Below are positions 1 to 11,190 of a stretch of 64,000 nt of DNA, in pieces. This stretch comes from Heloderma charlesbogerti (taxonomy: Eukaryota > Chordata > Lepidosauria > Squamata > Helodermatidae), in assembly GCA_026122225.1 (NCBI GenBank), contig JANEZZ010002244.1:1358501-1422500 (forward strand). Direction: 5' to 3'. Numbering within the stretch: position 1 is the first letter of the stretch; each line of letters begins with the position of its first letter. The notes below the pieces were generated by a model, which had not been told where the DNA came from, searched no databases, and saw nothing but the letters and a program-made list of their open reading frames with translations. Made by a program: the position numbers and the translations under genes.

Positions 1-3000
1 CTTGTTGTGGCGAAGGGGCTTGTGTAACTCAGTGAAGCCATAAGGTATGCCGTGCAGGGCCACCCAAGATGGACAGGTCATGGCAGAGAGTTCTGACAAA
101 ATGTGGTCCACTGGAGAAGGAAATGGCAACCCACTCCAGTATTCTGGCCAAGAAAACCCCATGGAACATATCACAAGGCTAAAAGATATGATGCCGGAAG
201 ATGAGCCCCTCAGGTCGGAAGGTGTCCAATATACTACTGGGGAAGAGCAGAGGGTATTTCCAAGTAGCGCCAGAAAGAGTGGAGCGGCTGGGCCAAAGCC
301 AAAAGGACACTCAGCTGTGGTTGTATCTGGTGGTGAAAAGAAAATCCGATGCTGTAAAGAACAATATTGCTTAGGAACCTGGAATGTCAGATCAATGAAT
401 CAAGGTAAGCTGGAGGTGGTCAAACATGAGATGGCAAGATTGAACATTGACATCTTGGGAATCAGCGAACTAAAATGGACAGGCATGGGCGAATTTAATT
501 CAGGTGACCATCATATCTACTACTGTGGGCAAGAATCCCTTAGAAGAAATGGAGTAGCACTCATAGTCAACAAAAGGGTGGGAAAAGCAGTACTGGGGTA
601 CAATCTAAAAAATGACAGAATGATCTCAGTACGAATCCAAGGCAAACCATTCAACATCACAGTAATTCAAGTCTATGCCCCAACCACTGATGCCGAAGAA
701 GCTGAGGTTGATCAGTTCTATGAAGACCTACAACTCCTTCTAGAACTAACACCAAAAAAAGATGTCCTCTTCATCATAGGGATTGGAATGCTAAAGTAGG
801 AAGTCAAGAAATCACTGGGATAACAGGCAGGCATGGCCTTGGTGTACAAAATGAGGCAGGACAAAAGCTAATAGAGTTTTGCCAAGAGAACACGCTGATC
901 ATAGCAAACACTCTTTTCCAACAGCACAAGAGATGACCCTACACATGGACATCACCAGATGGTCAATATCGAAATCAGATTGATTATGTCCTTTGCAGCC
1001 AAAGATGGAGAAGCTCTATACAGTCAGTAAAAACAAGACCTGGAGCTGACTGTGGCTCAGATCATGAGCTGCTTCTTGCAAAATTTCAGCTTAAATTGAG
1101 GAATGTAGGGAAAACCACTAAACCATTCAGGTATGACCTAAATCATATCCCTTATGAATATACAGTGGAGGTGAGGGATAGATTTAAGGGATTAGACCTG
1201 ATAGACAGAGTGCCTGAGGAACTATGGACGGAGGTCTGTAACATTGTTCAGGAGGCAGCAACGAAATCCATCCCCAAGAAACAGAAGTGCAGGAAAGCAA
1301 AGTGTCTGTCTGATGAAGCTTTACAAGTAGCTGAGGAAAGAAGGGAAGTGAAAAGCAAGGGAAACAGGGGAAGATATATCCAACTGAATGCAGAGTTCCA
1401 GAGAATAGCAGGGAGAGACAAGAAGGCCTTCTTAAATGAACAATGCAAAGAAATTGAGGAAAACAACAGAATGGGAAAGACTAGAGATCTCTTCAAGAAA
1501 ATTGGAGATATCAAGGGAGTGTTTTGTGCAAAGACGGGCATGATAAAGGACAAAGAAGGCAGGGACGTAACAGAAGCAGATGAGATTAAGAAGAGGTGGA
1601 AAGAATACACAGAAGAACTATATAGGAAAGATCTTAATGTCCCTGATAGCCATGATAGTGTGGTCACTGAACTTGAGCCGGACATCCTCGAGAGTGAAGT
1701 CAAGTGGGCCTTAGGAAGCATTAGTAACAACAAAGCTAGCGGAGATGACAGTATTCAGCTGAGCTATTTAAAATTCTAAAAGATGATGCTGTTAAAGTGC
1801 TGCATTCAATATGCCAACCAATTTGGAACACTCAACAATGGTCGCAAGACTGGAAAAGGTCAGTTTACATTCCAATTCCAAAGAAGGGCAATGCCAAAGA
1901 GTGTTCAAACTACCGCACAATTGCGCTCATTTCACATGCCAGCAAGGTGATGCTCAAAATCCTACAAGCTAGGCTTTAGCAGTATGCGAACCAAGAACTA
2001 CTGGAAGTACAAGTGGGGTTTCGAAGAGGCAGAGGAACTAGAGATCAAATCGCCAACATTCGCTGGATCATGGAGAAAGCAAGAGAATTCCAGAAAAACA
2101 TCTATTTCTGCTTCATTGACTATGCTAAAGCCTTTGATTGTGTGGATCACAACAAACTGTGGCAAATTCATAAAGTGATGGGAGTACCAGACCACCTTAC
2201 CTGTCTCCTGAGAAACCTGTATGAGGGTCAAGAAGCAACAGTAAGAACCAGACATGGAATGACCGAGTGGTTCAAAATTGGGAAAGGAGTACGACAAGGC
2301 TGCATATTGTCACCCTGCTTATTTAACTTATATGCAAAGTACATCATGAGAAATGCCGGGTTGGATGAATCACAGGTCGGAATTAAGATTGCCGGGAGAA
2401 TTATCAACAACCTCCGATATGCAGACGATACCACCCTAATGGCAGAAATTGAAGAGGATCTAAAGAGCCTCTTGTTGAGGGTGAAAGAGGAGAGTGCAAA
2501 AGCTGGTTTGAAACTCAACATTAAAAAAACTAAGATCATGGCATGTGGCCCCATCACTTCCTGGCATATAGAAGGGGAAGAAATGGAAGCAGTGACAGAT
2601 TTTACTTTCTTGGGCTCCAAGATCACTGCAGATGGTGACTGTAGCCATGAAATTAAAAGACGCTTGCTCCTTGGGAGGAAAGCTATGGCAAACCTAGACA
2701 GCATAGTAAGAAGCAGAGACATCACCTTGCCGACAAAGGTCCATCTAATCAAAGCTATGGTTTTCCCAGTAGTAATGTATGGCTGTGAGAGCTGGACTAT
2801 AAGGAAGGCTGAGCGCCGAAGAATTGATGCTTTCAAACTGTGGTGCTGGAGAAGACTCTTACGAGTCCCCTGGACTGCAAGGAGGTCAAATCAGTCTATC
2901 CTAAAGGAAATCAACCCTTTACAGATACTGATACTGAAGACAGATACTGAAGCTGAAGCTGAAATATTTTGGCCACCTAATGCGAAGAGAAAACTGTCTG

Positions 3001-3203
3001 GAAAAGACCCTGATGCTGGGAAAGTTTGAAGGCAAAAGGAGAAGGGGACGGCAGAGGATGAGATGGCTAGATAGTATCACCGATGCAATGAATATGAACT
3101 TGAGCACACTCCGGGAGAGAGCGCAGGACAGGAAGGCCTGGCATGCTATGGTCCATGGGGCTACGAAGAGTCGGACACGACTGAACGACTGAACAACAAC
3201 AAC
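1..3203 (+). mobile_element. BovB (RTE-clade) LINE, copy 1, cut by window edge
   Basis: Non-LTR retrotransposon with an APE-type endonuclease followed by a reverse transcriptase, ending in a short CAA-rich tail (GACTGAACGACTGAACAACA...). The start matches the 5' region of the copy at 55184 from the bases after CTTGTTG, so only a short leader lies outside the window. The 3' end encodes the BovB C-terminus (RMRWLDSITDAMNMN, HAMVHGATKSRTRLND), which I recognise from ruminant and squamate BovB. Orientation is plus throughout. The frame is broken several times, so this is an inactive copy. Confidence 0.93.
47..3192 (+). pseudogene. BovB endonuclease/reverse transcriptase ORF, degraded
   Basis: The protein would nick target DNA and copy the LINE RNA. 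Endonuclease motifs are visible in 47-799: GTWNVRSMNQGK, the GISELKWTG glutamate motif, and VYAPTTDA. At about 770 a base lost relative to the 55184 copy destroys the GDWNA motif and shifts the frame. An in-frame TGA occurs near 935 (AGATGACCC). The frame resumes at 1096-1779 (linker) and 1797-1979. Reverse transcriptase lies in 2013-2930: FIDYAKAFDCVDH (motif A), GVRQGCILSPCLFNLY (B), RYADDTTLMA (C) and LKLNIKKTKIM (D). The C-terminal region at 2980-3192 is in another frame after a small indel near 2920. Clearly a pseudogene. Confidence 0.92.
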
Positions 3204-5741
3204 CTTACTGGAAGTGCAGAGATCTCCTCTATGTACTCTATGCAAGTTAGAGCCAGATTTAGGCATGTGCAACTGGGCTGGTTGAAATGGACTTCCCTGC
3301 TCCCTTCATGTCTCCTAATGCTCAGCCTTTCCAGGGTACTGGAGAAGACTCTAATAAAGATGAGGATCTGACTGCTCTTCTAGAAGAAGGACAGTCAGTC
3401 CCATATTCAGGTCCCCTTGGTCAGAAGACATTGGTTTGCCATCATCCCCTGAGTCAGGGGAGGAACCCCCGCAGAACTGCCATCTCCTTGGCCTCACAGA
3501 AGTCTGAGACTACAGAATCCCTTTAACAGTCCAGCTAGCTCCTCCAGAGGGGCAGAACTAACCACACTAGAGATCATGGCTGCCTATATAAAGCTTCAGT
3601 TGGCTCTAGCTTGCTGTTGAAGTAACATTTTCCTATGTTTCTTGTAGGAGAGAGCTCTAGTTAGCAAACGTCACTCTGAGCTATCTGTGGCCTTGATTTT
3701 AGCTGCTCTTCATACAAGAGGGCTTCTGCCTTTACCTAGCTTGCTGTGTCAGGTGCACCTCAACTGGACTTTACCTATCTGACTCAACCTTGTCTGCCTT
3801 GATCTGATCATTTGACATAATTGGATCTCCTTATCCAGATTGGACCTTGTCAGATGACATTAGTTTCCCCTGTGAGTTTTGGGTAACTACAGAATAAGAC
3901 ATCCCTGGCTCCCTATAGCAGGCCCTCCAGAAAATGCTCTGCTGAAGGTCAGGAGGCCCTGAAAAATGGGATGAGCTGTGGTGTGGAGGGGGATGGGGAA
4001 AACCCTGAAAATCACGTAGAGGCACCTTCTGTGAGCAGAGTCCTTCTGACAAAGAAGGGAGATCTGGATCCAAACTGTGTATGTGTATCCCTAAATGTCA
4101 GACCAGATTTGTGCTTCACTGTTTGGAGATGGTATGACATTTTCTACTGGGCAGCCCTCTATTATTGGCTATGTGAAAGAACAATTTAAGACTTGCTGGA
4201 TGGACATTTAGAATGCAAACTGCACTTAGTTATTGGAATAGTAAGGCACCGGTTTATATTGATCTACTACATGTATTAACGATACGTTTATTGCACCTTG
4301 TATGTTCACACATCTTGCATAGTGTGCGTGCGTGTGTGTCTGTGTATGAGTGAGAGAGGGGGAGGAATACAAACTAAGGAATGTAGATTGCCAGTAGCTT
4401 GTCTTACCTGTCAGCCTCTAAACTTCCTTCTGCCTTGTGAAAGCATTATCCATTGGAAATATAACATAAATTTGATCATCTTGATTTGGGGAATGTGTAA
4501 TGTACACTTACTCAAAAGGTGCTAGAGGCAGCAAATTACATGGTGATCCCTGTGGCAGTTTTCTCTTGTGTTCTCTAATCAATTAATTGGAAACAGTAGG
4601 GGTCCCCACCACATAAGGGTACAGTACTGCAGCCCTGAAACTAAGCATTACCACTTGCTTTGATCTAGACAGAGATGGTAATGTAGTATTATGTATATAA
4701 AGCTATGTTAAATGTTGGGTAGACCACACCTACACATTACTAATGGGAGGTCCATATTTCAGTATAGCTCTGTTTTCTTCTTCTGTGTTTCCATGGAAAA
4801 CATGAATTAACCTTGTAGAATTCAGAGGCATTAAGTAACTGACTGACACTAAAAAGAGGATAAAAATGACTGAGATAACTCAATGTGTATATCTATATTT
4901 AAATATGTAACTTCGGAAGATTTGTGAAACTTAGCCCTTTTGCTCAACTCCTTTGAAAAGATTCAACGTGTATATGCATAACTTTGGTTTATGCAGCCAG
5001 TACGACTGAGCCAAAATGCCTCGCTGCATTGGAGATTTGTTTCATCAAAAAGCATCCCTCTCCTCTGACAATGTTTGGGCACAGGATGTGAAAATGTTTG
5101 CCCATTCATTTACATTGCCCTGTCTTGCTGTCTCTCTCAAATAGCTTTGTTTGCCTGCAGTAACATTGTAACCAAGAGAATCTCTACACTAGCCTAAAAT
5201 CCCGCATTTAAAATGGGGCTTTTTTGCTTCCGTTTTACATGCAGGATCATGACGGACTCCCTTTACATGTGCTTCCTTCCCCCTTTCCCCCCTCCTTTCC
5301 CTGCTTATCTGAGTCTTTCATATGTTTCATTATACAGCCACTAGATGCTGCTGTGGTCTAGCTCCTCTCATTGTGGGTTTTCCTCTTTTCACAGAGGGAA
5401 CTCAAGCAGAACCCAAGCGCGGTAATTTGATAGCTAATTATGTCCGATCTTTTAAAAAATGGAATAAAAGTCATTTAGTGTGGGAGATGCCCTGGAGGTT
5501 GACATGGTCATCTAAAGGACCCACAAACTTCTGTGAGTAACCAATCTCAATAGCAGGATAAAAGCTCTATGTGGAGAAGCCCCCAAACTATTGTAGTGTC
5601 ATGATGTCACTCTGTTCACTACATGATCTGCAGTTGGCTGGTGCTGCCCATTTAACTGAACTGGGAAGAACTGCCTTCACTTTTAATTGACTTTGCCCTC
5701 AGTGATATCATCATGTAGTAGGTCAATCTAATTGGCTATAC
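3204..5741. other. Gene-free stretch, no recognised element
   Basis: Only short open frames without recognisable domains. A short GT-rich tract is at about 4324-4343. I see no repeat, splice pattern or conserved motif that I can name. Could hold old, highly diverged repeats. Confidence 0.5.
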
Positions 5742-5877
5742 CAGCCTTGCCCAACCAGGTGCCTTCCATATATTTTGGACTGCAACTCCCATCAGCCCTG
5801 ACCTTTGGCCATGCTGACTGGGGTTGATGGGAGTTATAGTCCAAAATATCTGGAGAACACCAGGTCAGGGAAGGATG
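5742..5877. mobile_element. Short hAT-type MITE with near-perfect 8 bp duplication
   Basis: A 136 bp inverted-repeat element. The ends read CAGCCTTGCCCAACC and (reversed) CATCCTTCCCTGACC. The inner arms carry TTTGGACTGCAACTCCCATCA and its complement TGATGGGAGTTATAGTCCAAA. Flanks are GGCTATAC at 5734-5741 and GGCTATAG at 5878-5885, a 7/8 match to an 8 bp hAT target duplication. Related copies occur at 25441, 27165, 28219, 36969 and 46862. Confidence 0.82.
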
Positions 5878-5887
5878 GGCTATAGCA

Positions 5888-6097
5888 TAGGAACATAGGA
5901 AGTGGGGACATAATGAGTCAGACCATTGGTCGATCTAAGCATGGCCTATGCTAACTAGCAGCTGCTCTACAGGATTTCAGACAGGAGCCTTTCTCAGCCG
6001 TACCTGGAGATACTGGGGATCGAACTTGGGACCTTATGCATGCAAAGCAGGTGTACTACCCACTCAGTGCTCTACCCACTGAGCTAAAGCTCTTCCA
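5888..6097 (-). mobile_element. tRNA-derived SINE
   Basis: Read on the minus strand the head resembles a tRNA: TTTAGCTCAGTGGGTAGAGC (A box) and, after GCTTTGCATGCATAAGG, the B-box-like AAGTTCGATCCC. The body continues through a region common in squamate SINEs (GACCAATGGTCTGACTCA) and ends in a CCTATGTTCCTATG-type tail, which resembles CR1-group LINE tails. No target duplication was found. Confidence 0.78.
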
Positions 6098-7264
6098 TGC
6101 CATCCTATTCACCACATGTTCTTTCTTTATCTGAGATTGCCAATTTGCCTAATCCAGGTTGGAGAAGGAAATAGTAACTAGAAAGAGGAAATGGCAATGG
6201 AACAGCAAGAGATAGGTGAAATGGTGGCAGAAAGCAGGACTAAAAAAAGATGAACATTCTCAGAATTAAAGGGGTTTTCAGGAAATATTTCTACACTCCT
6301 TGAAAGCACTGTTTCTGGCCCAAAACTGAAACAGGAGAATATTGACTGTAGCCCTAGTAACCAGCCTAAGTTTGAAACTCTGATCATTTTCACATGTTAC
6401 ATTGTCATCATCATTTAACATTTCTAAAAGAATTCCAAAATATACTAGGCACCATGCAGCAGGCAAAAAACAACAAGAGCCTGCCTGTAGGCATAATCTA
6501 AAAAATCTAAAAATAGTTAATGATTGCAACAGAGACATTAAAGTGTGCATTTGAGCCTCTCATGCATGATTTGTAGCCCATTCTTTAAAAATTAAAGTAT
6601 TCATTACATTAATATTAATAACATATGGGGAATTGAAGGCTAGACTAGAATCACTTTAATTGATATGCTACCTTTCCACAGTAAGGGAACTTTTTATTTG
6701 GATGATAATTCAATATTTCATCCACCAGCTAGGGAGGTGACAACAAACACTTATTTGGAATGTGTATATTGGCCCTTACCAATTCAGAATTAGGGTCATG
6801 GATTGGATATAATTTGTTGTACATATGACTTCAAGGACTCGGCCACTTTGTCTTTTAATACAAGGAGCTGAGCTAGAATTCCTTAGGTGAGAATTTTCTT
6901 TTCCTCACCCCTTTTATTTTACACTTATGCCCAAAGCCTTTCAGTATGAGCACAGTACAATAAACAGCCTCTGTATTGGGGGCTGAGTGAGGCAAAAATA
7001 GGAAGACAATACATAACACAACCCACCCAGGACTCCAGTGCAGATTGCATGGTTGCCAACTCTGACCGAAGTTCTTCCTGGATATTTACTCCCCACCAAC
7101 CCCAATGTAACACAATACCAAACTGGGGCGATACAAAAAGCTGGAACAGGATGGAACAGGACGGAATTCCCCCTTTATTTACCCCTCCCCCCTCCAAATA
7201 CTGTGTTTTAGAACACCTGAGAACAATATTTTAGGACAGAAACCCTTGAAAAATTATATTATTA
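6098..7264. other. Gene-free stretch, no recognised element
   Basis: AT-rich sequence with only short frames. Nothing I can assign. Confidence 0.45.
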
Positions 7265-7299
7265 TTAACCCCTTAATGCCCAGAACTTATCCAGAACAG

Positions 7300-7550
7300 A
7301 ATGGAATGGCCCATAACAGCCACTTCCAAATGAGCCAAATCAACCAAATTCACCACTCACACAGAACTACATGGGACTGTAGTTAAGCCACAAAACTTCC
7401 ACAGAAACCATGTTCAGGTACCCATTCTGGGCAATAGTCTGCATTCTTGAAAAATGGCCCTGAACGGCCACTTCTACATGAGCCAAATCAACCAAATGCA
7501 CCAGCCACCCATGACTAGGTGGGAGTGATTCAATAAGTCATAAACAAATA
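7300..7550 (-). repeat. ~150 bp tandem repeat, left (minus) array
   Basis: About two units of the repeat carried in many copies at 8870-9890, in opposite orientation. Key words are GAGCCAAATCAACCAAATTC at 7332 and again near 7479, and GGCCACTTCTACATGAGCC. Confidence 0.8.
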
Positions 7551-8869
7551 CTACCCCTCAATGTTAGAATTACAAGCCATCTTTAATGTATATTACAATA
7601 ACATAACAATCAAATCACCTCAAATATTACTGACATGTGTCTTTAACTTTTAGCCCTACCAAGTAACATTTGACATCATCAAATTAAATTTGTTTATTGT
7701 TAAACCAGCGTAATTTATATAACATGATTTTTTTTAAAGGTCTGCTATTTTAAGACCCATTAAAGCTATCCCATATTTGCTCAAGGTTCACAATTCCAGG
7801 AAATTGGAAGCTATGTCTGGTGCCTTAATTGACATGCTCCATGATCAGTGATGATGCTGTACAATGTCATGGATTATGCTTGCTTACAACTTATCCTCCA
7901 TACCATCCACATTTCTCCTAGGTCTTTCAGGCCCAAATCTACTCAGGGAGGATGGAGTGTGTGGAACCAGCAAAGATGCCTCCTGTTGTCCTGGTCCTGT
8001 ATTGCCTTATGAAGCATCTGAGCCTTACTCTATTGCTAGAGGAACCCTCCTGTGAGTTGAGCCAGGCCTGTTTCTTAGTTACCTTACCTCGGTAGCTGGC
8101 AGTATGGTTAAATGATGAGAGGGAGATCTCTTCTAGCAGTAACAGTAGACATTTCATAAAGCAATATAGGACAAAGACAACATGGCACATCTTTGCTGAC
8201 CAAAGAAAAGTGTGGGAGCATGAAGTGAAATGAAATGTGCGTACATAGAATGTGAATGAATGTTCAGTGTAACATGTGAATATAGTGTGAGATATGATCC
8301 TTGCATGTCCTTTCTCCACCACACAGAAAGTAAGAGCAAGGATTGGGGCCCGTGTACTGCATTTCTGCTTTCAGAAAGGTGGTGTGAGGTCCTGATCCTT
8401 CTGCTCCCCCCATCTGTGCATTCCATTCCCACCCCTCCCAAATTATCTGAGGGTCAAACTTCATGTCACTGTAAAGATGTAGCTAGGTTTTCTTTCTTTT
8501 TTTACTCAAAAGTAAGCTCATGGGACCTCATATGGATCAGGACCCTAGACTGGTGGTTAGGGGGCTTTAACCCTTTTCCCTATGTCCACAATTTACATTG
8601 CAACTGCATGCCATCGGGGCAATGTAAATAGGAAGCATAGGTAGGCATGCATGAATTTTCTCAAATCTGTTCCATCTGTGTTTCGTGGATTGTCAGGTAT
8701 CCTTTGTTTTGTTGTTCACTCATTGACAGAATTTGATCTTTTCTACAAGAATTTCATTCATTTACAAATGCACATTAGTGCACTTGCATGCATGCACACG
8801 TGTTGAAGTGCAGATTTGCACAAAGCCCCCACAAAAGAAAAAAACTAGACTGTAAGTCTGGTTGTTGGA

Positions 8870-9890
8870 ACATTATTTTTGTGGAGTTTTGTGGCTCATT
8901 GGATCACTCCTATCCAGTTATGTGTGACAGGTTAATTTGGTCCATATTAATTTTTTAATTTGGTCCATATTAATTTGGTCCATATTTAATTGTGGAACAG
9001 GAACTCACTTGGGAGTTCCTGTTCCAGGCCATATTATAAAACAGACTGTTGCCTGATACAGGCACAAGAACATGGCTTTGTGGAGGGGTTATAGCTTATT
9101 ACATCACCTGCATATAATCTTGTGTGACTAGTGAATTTGGTTGGTTTTGGCTCACTTTAAAGTTAGTGTTCCAGACCATTTTCCAGAGTATGGACTATTG
9201 CCCAGAACAGGTATCCAAATGTGGTTTCTGGGGACATTTTGTGGCTTATTGCATGCCTCCCATGTAGTTATGTGTGACTGGTGAATTTAGTTGATTTGGC
9301 TCATGTGGAAGTTGTCATTCTGGGCCATTTTTCCAAAACATGGACTATGGCCTGGAACGGATATCAGAACATGGGTTTTGTGGTAGTTCTGTGGCTCATT
9401 GTGTCCCTCCCATGCAGTCATATGGGAAAAGTGAATTTGGTTGATTTGGCTCACTTGGAAATGGCCATTCCAGGCCATTTTCCAGAATATAGACTTCTGC
9501 CTGGAACGGGTATCCAAATGTGGTTTCTCTGGATGTTTTGTGGCTTATTGGATCCATCCCATGTAGTTATGTCTGACTGGTAAATTTGGTTGATTTGGCT
9601 CACTTGGAAGTTGCTGTTTCAGGCTATTTTTTGAGAATGTGGACTATGGCCTGGAAAAGCTATCCGAACCTGGTTTCTGTGGACGTTCTGTGGCTTATTG
9701 CATGTCTCCCATGTAGTCATGTGTGACTGGTGAATTTGGCTGATTTAGCTCACTGGGAAGTGGCCATTCCCATCCATTTTTCAAGGATACAGACTATTGT
9801 CCAGAATGGGTACATGAACATGGTTTCTGTGGAAGGTTTGTGGCTTATTGCATCAGTCCCATGTAGTTATGTTCTGTTCTGGATTACAAC
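8870..9890 (+). repeat. ~150 bp tandem repeat, right (plus) array
   Basis: Roughly six to seven units. The word GTGGCTTATT or GTGGCTCATT recurs near 8889, 9241, 9390, 9539, 9689 and 9840, spacing 149-151 bp. TGAATTTGGTTGATTTGGCT recurs once per unit. The first units (8870-9110) are diverged and contain a short TTAATTTGGTCCATA expansion. The open frame at 9281-9583 is only the repeat read through and is not a gene. Confidence 0.88.
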
Positions 9891-9950
9891 TGGGCATTAA
9901 GGGGTTAATAATAGTATAATTTTCAGCCCATATTTTATTTCTCTTAGGTA

Positions 9951-10047
9951 GCAGTCTTAGGTAGCAGTCCCACTTATCTGGGAATAAATACCATTTAATT
10001 CAGTGGGTTTGTTTCTGGATAGACCTGTATAGGATTGCACTGTCAAT
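9951..10047. repeat. Short palindromic repeat with CAATCCTAT-type ends
   Basis: Sequence running from GGTAGCAGTCCCACTTATCT through ATTTAATTCAGTGGGTTTG to GACCTGTATAGGATTGCACT. The same end word appears at 21611, 21702, 42488 and 53166, so this is a dispersed MITE-like repeat. Confidence 0.55.
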
Positions 10048-11188
10048 CACTCCCTGTTCCCTTGTGACTGTGTTGAGATGTTTGTTGTTTATTATTTTTC
10101 TTTTCTTAATGATATGCCTGGTGCATTGTGGCCTAGATTGCCCTGTGTCATCCAACTCTTAAATTACTACAACTGGTGTTTATTGTTCTTTTCTTCAACT
10201 TCGGCTATGTCTGCTGCTTACTTGACTCCTTAAAACTTGCACACCTAAGCAGGGTGTTTGAACATTTCTGTTGTTGGCTGTCAAAAGAAAACCTTTTGAT
10301 TGAACCGCCTCCATGCCGCATGACCTGTATGCTTAATGTCTTCAATATGGAGACCCCTGTGAGTTCCATTGCTCCTGTAGGAATAAGCTTCCTTATGCTC
10401 TTCTGTGCATACAACAGCTTTGCGTGAACAAAGGGATAGGTGCGTGCTGTCCCTGCTATTCAAATGGATGAACATTCCTCTGTGGAGTTTTTTTTTTACA
10501 GCTTTAGGAGCAAACTTGGTAAGTGGAAATCCTTAGTCCTCTTCACAGATTCAGCTCCACTTGTACAGCTAAATGTGTGGAGGGGGATATGGGGCTGCAC
10601 CTGCTAGCCATGCCTGTAATGTCACATGCCATCTGTGCATTGAGTGTAGACATTTGAAATAAGAGCCAACTACACATCTATGGCTGTGCATAGGCTTCCA
10701 TGCAGTCAAGAACCCCAGTCTCATCTGGTTCTTAATTTCATGGAGAAGCCTATGGGCATACAGCTGTAGGTACGTAAACACCAACATCTGCACTCAGTCT
10801 GTGGCTGTTAAGGACAATGCTGGTGCATGATGTTGGGTATGGGTGGTGTGGTCTCCATCCACAAGTAAAGTTTTTATGCCCCTCAAGCTTCATACATTAC
10901 AAAAGATATTTCCCCCTCCTTTTGCATCCTATTTGCTCCTCAAGCATTGACTAAGGGCACAACCCTATGCATGTTCAGACAGAAAAACGGCCTCCAACTT
11001 GCCAGTAAGCCCTAGAAGCACGCTGGGAGCCTTTTTTCTGTCTAAACATGCAATACAGTTGCACCTTAAAGGGCTTGAGCAACCAGAACAAGCTTTGCAG
11101 TCAATACAGAACAGAGAGCTTCCCCATCAATCAAGGAACCACTCTTGTTTGCCTACGGTGGAGACGTTTTGAGTTAGCAGCTGTATTG
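10048..11188. other. Gene-free stretch with one small palindromic repeat
   Basis: No gene seen. At 10966-11046 a palindrome runs from CACAACCCTATGCATGTTCA to TTTTTTCTGTCTAAACATGC, similar in design to the element at 21702-21772. Confidence 0.5.
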
Positions 11189-11190
11189 TA

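Larger units (their letters stand above)
7269..9904. mobile_element. Non-autonomous TTAA-flanked DNA transposon with inverted internal arrays
   Basis: Terminal inverted repeats CCCCTTAATGCCCAG (7269-7283) and its complement (9890-9904) are flanked on both sides by TTAA (7265-7268 and 9905-9908), the target duplication of piggyBac and Kolobok elements. Next to each terminus is AGAACAGAA or its complement, followed by copies of a ~150 bp repeat in opposite orientation at the two ends. Inverted similarity also extends about 16-18 bp outside the TTAA (AATTATA/TATTATTAA), so the true termini may lie further out. No transposase is visible in the 1.3 kb middle. Confidence 0.72.

Noticed and set aside
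5888..6097. A tRNA gene
   Set aside because: A and B boxes are present but no cloverleaf or acceptor stem, and the sequence continues into a SINE body.
9281..9583. 100-codon open frame in the 9 kb array
   Set aside because: It is the ~150 bp tandem repeat read in frame; the repeated protein words follow the DNA repeat.
7269..9904. Satellite DNA locus
   Set aside because: The array is bounded by TTAA and inverted termini with an inverted partial array at the other end, which fits a transposon better.
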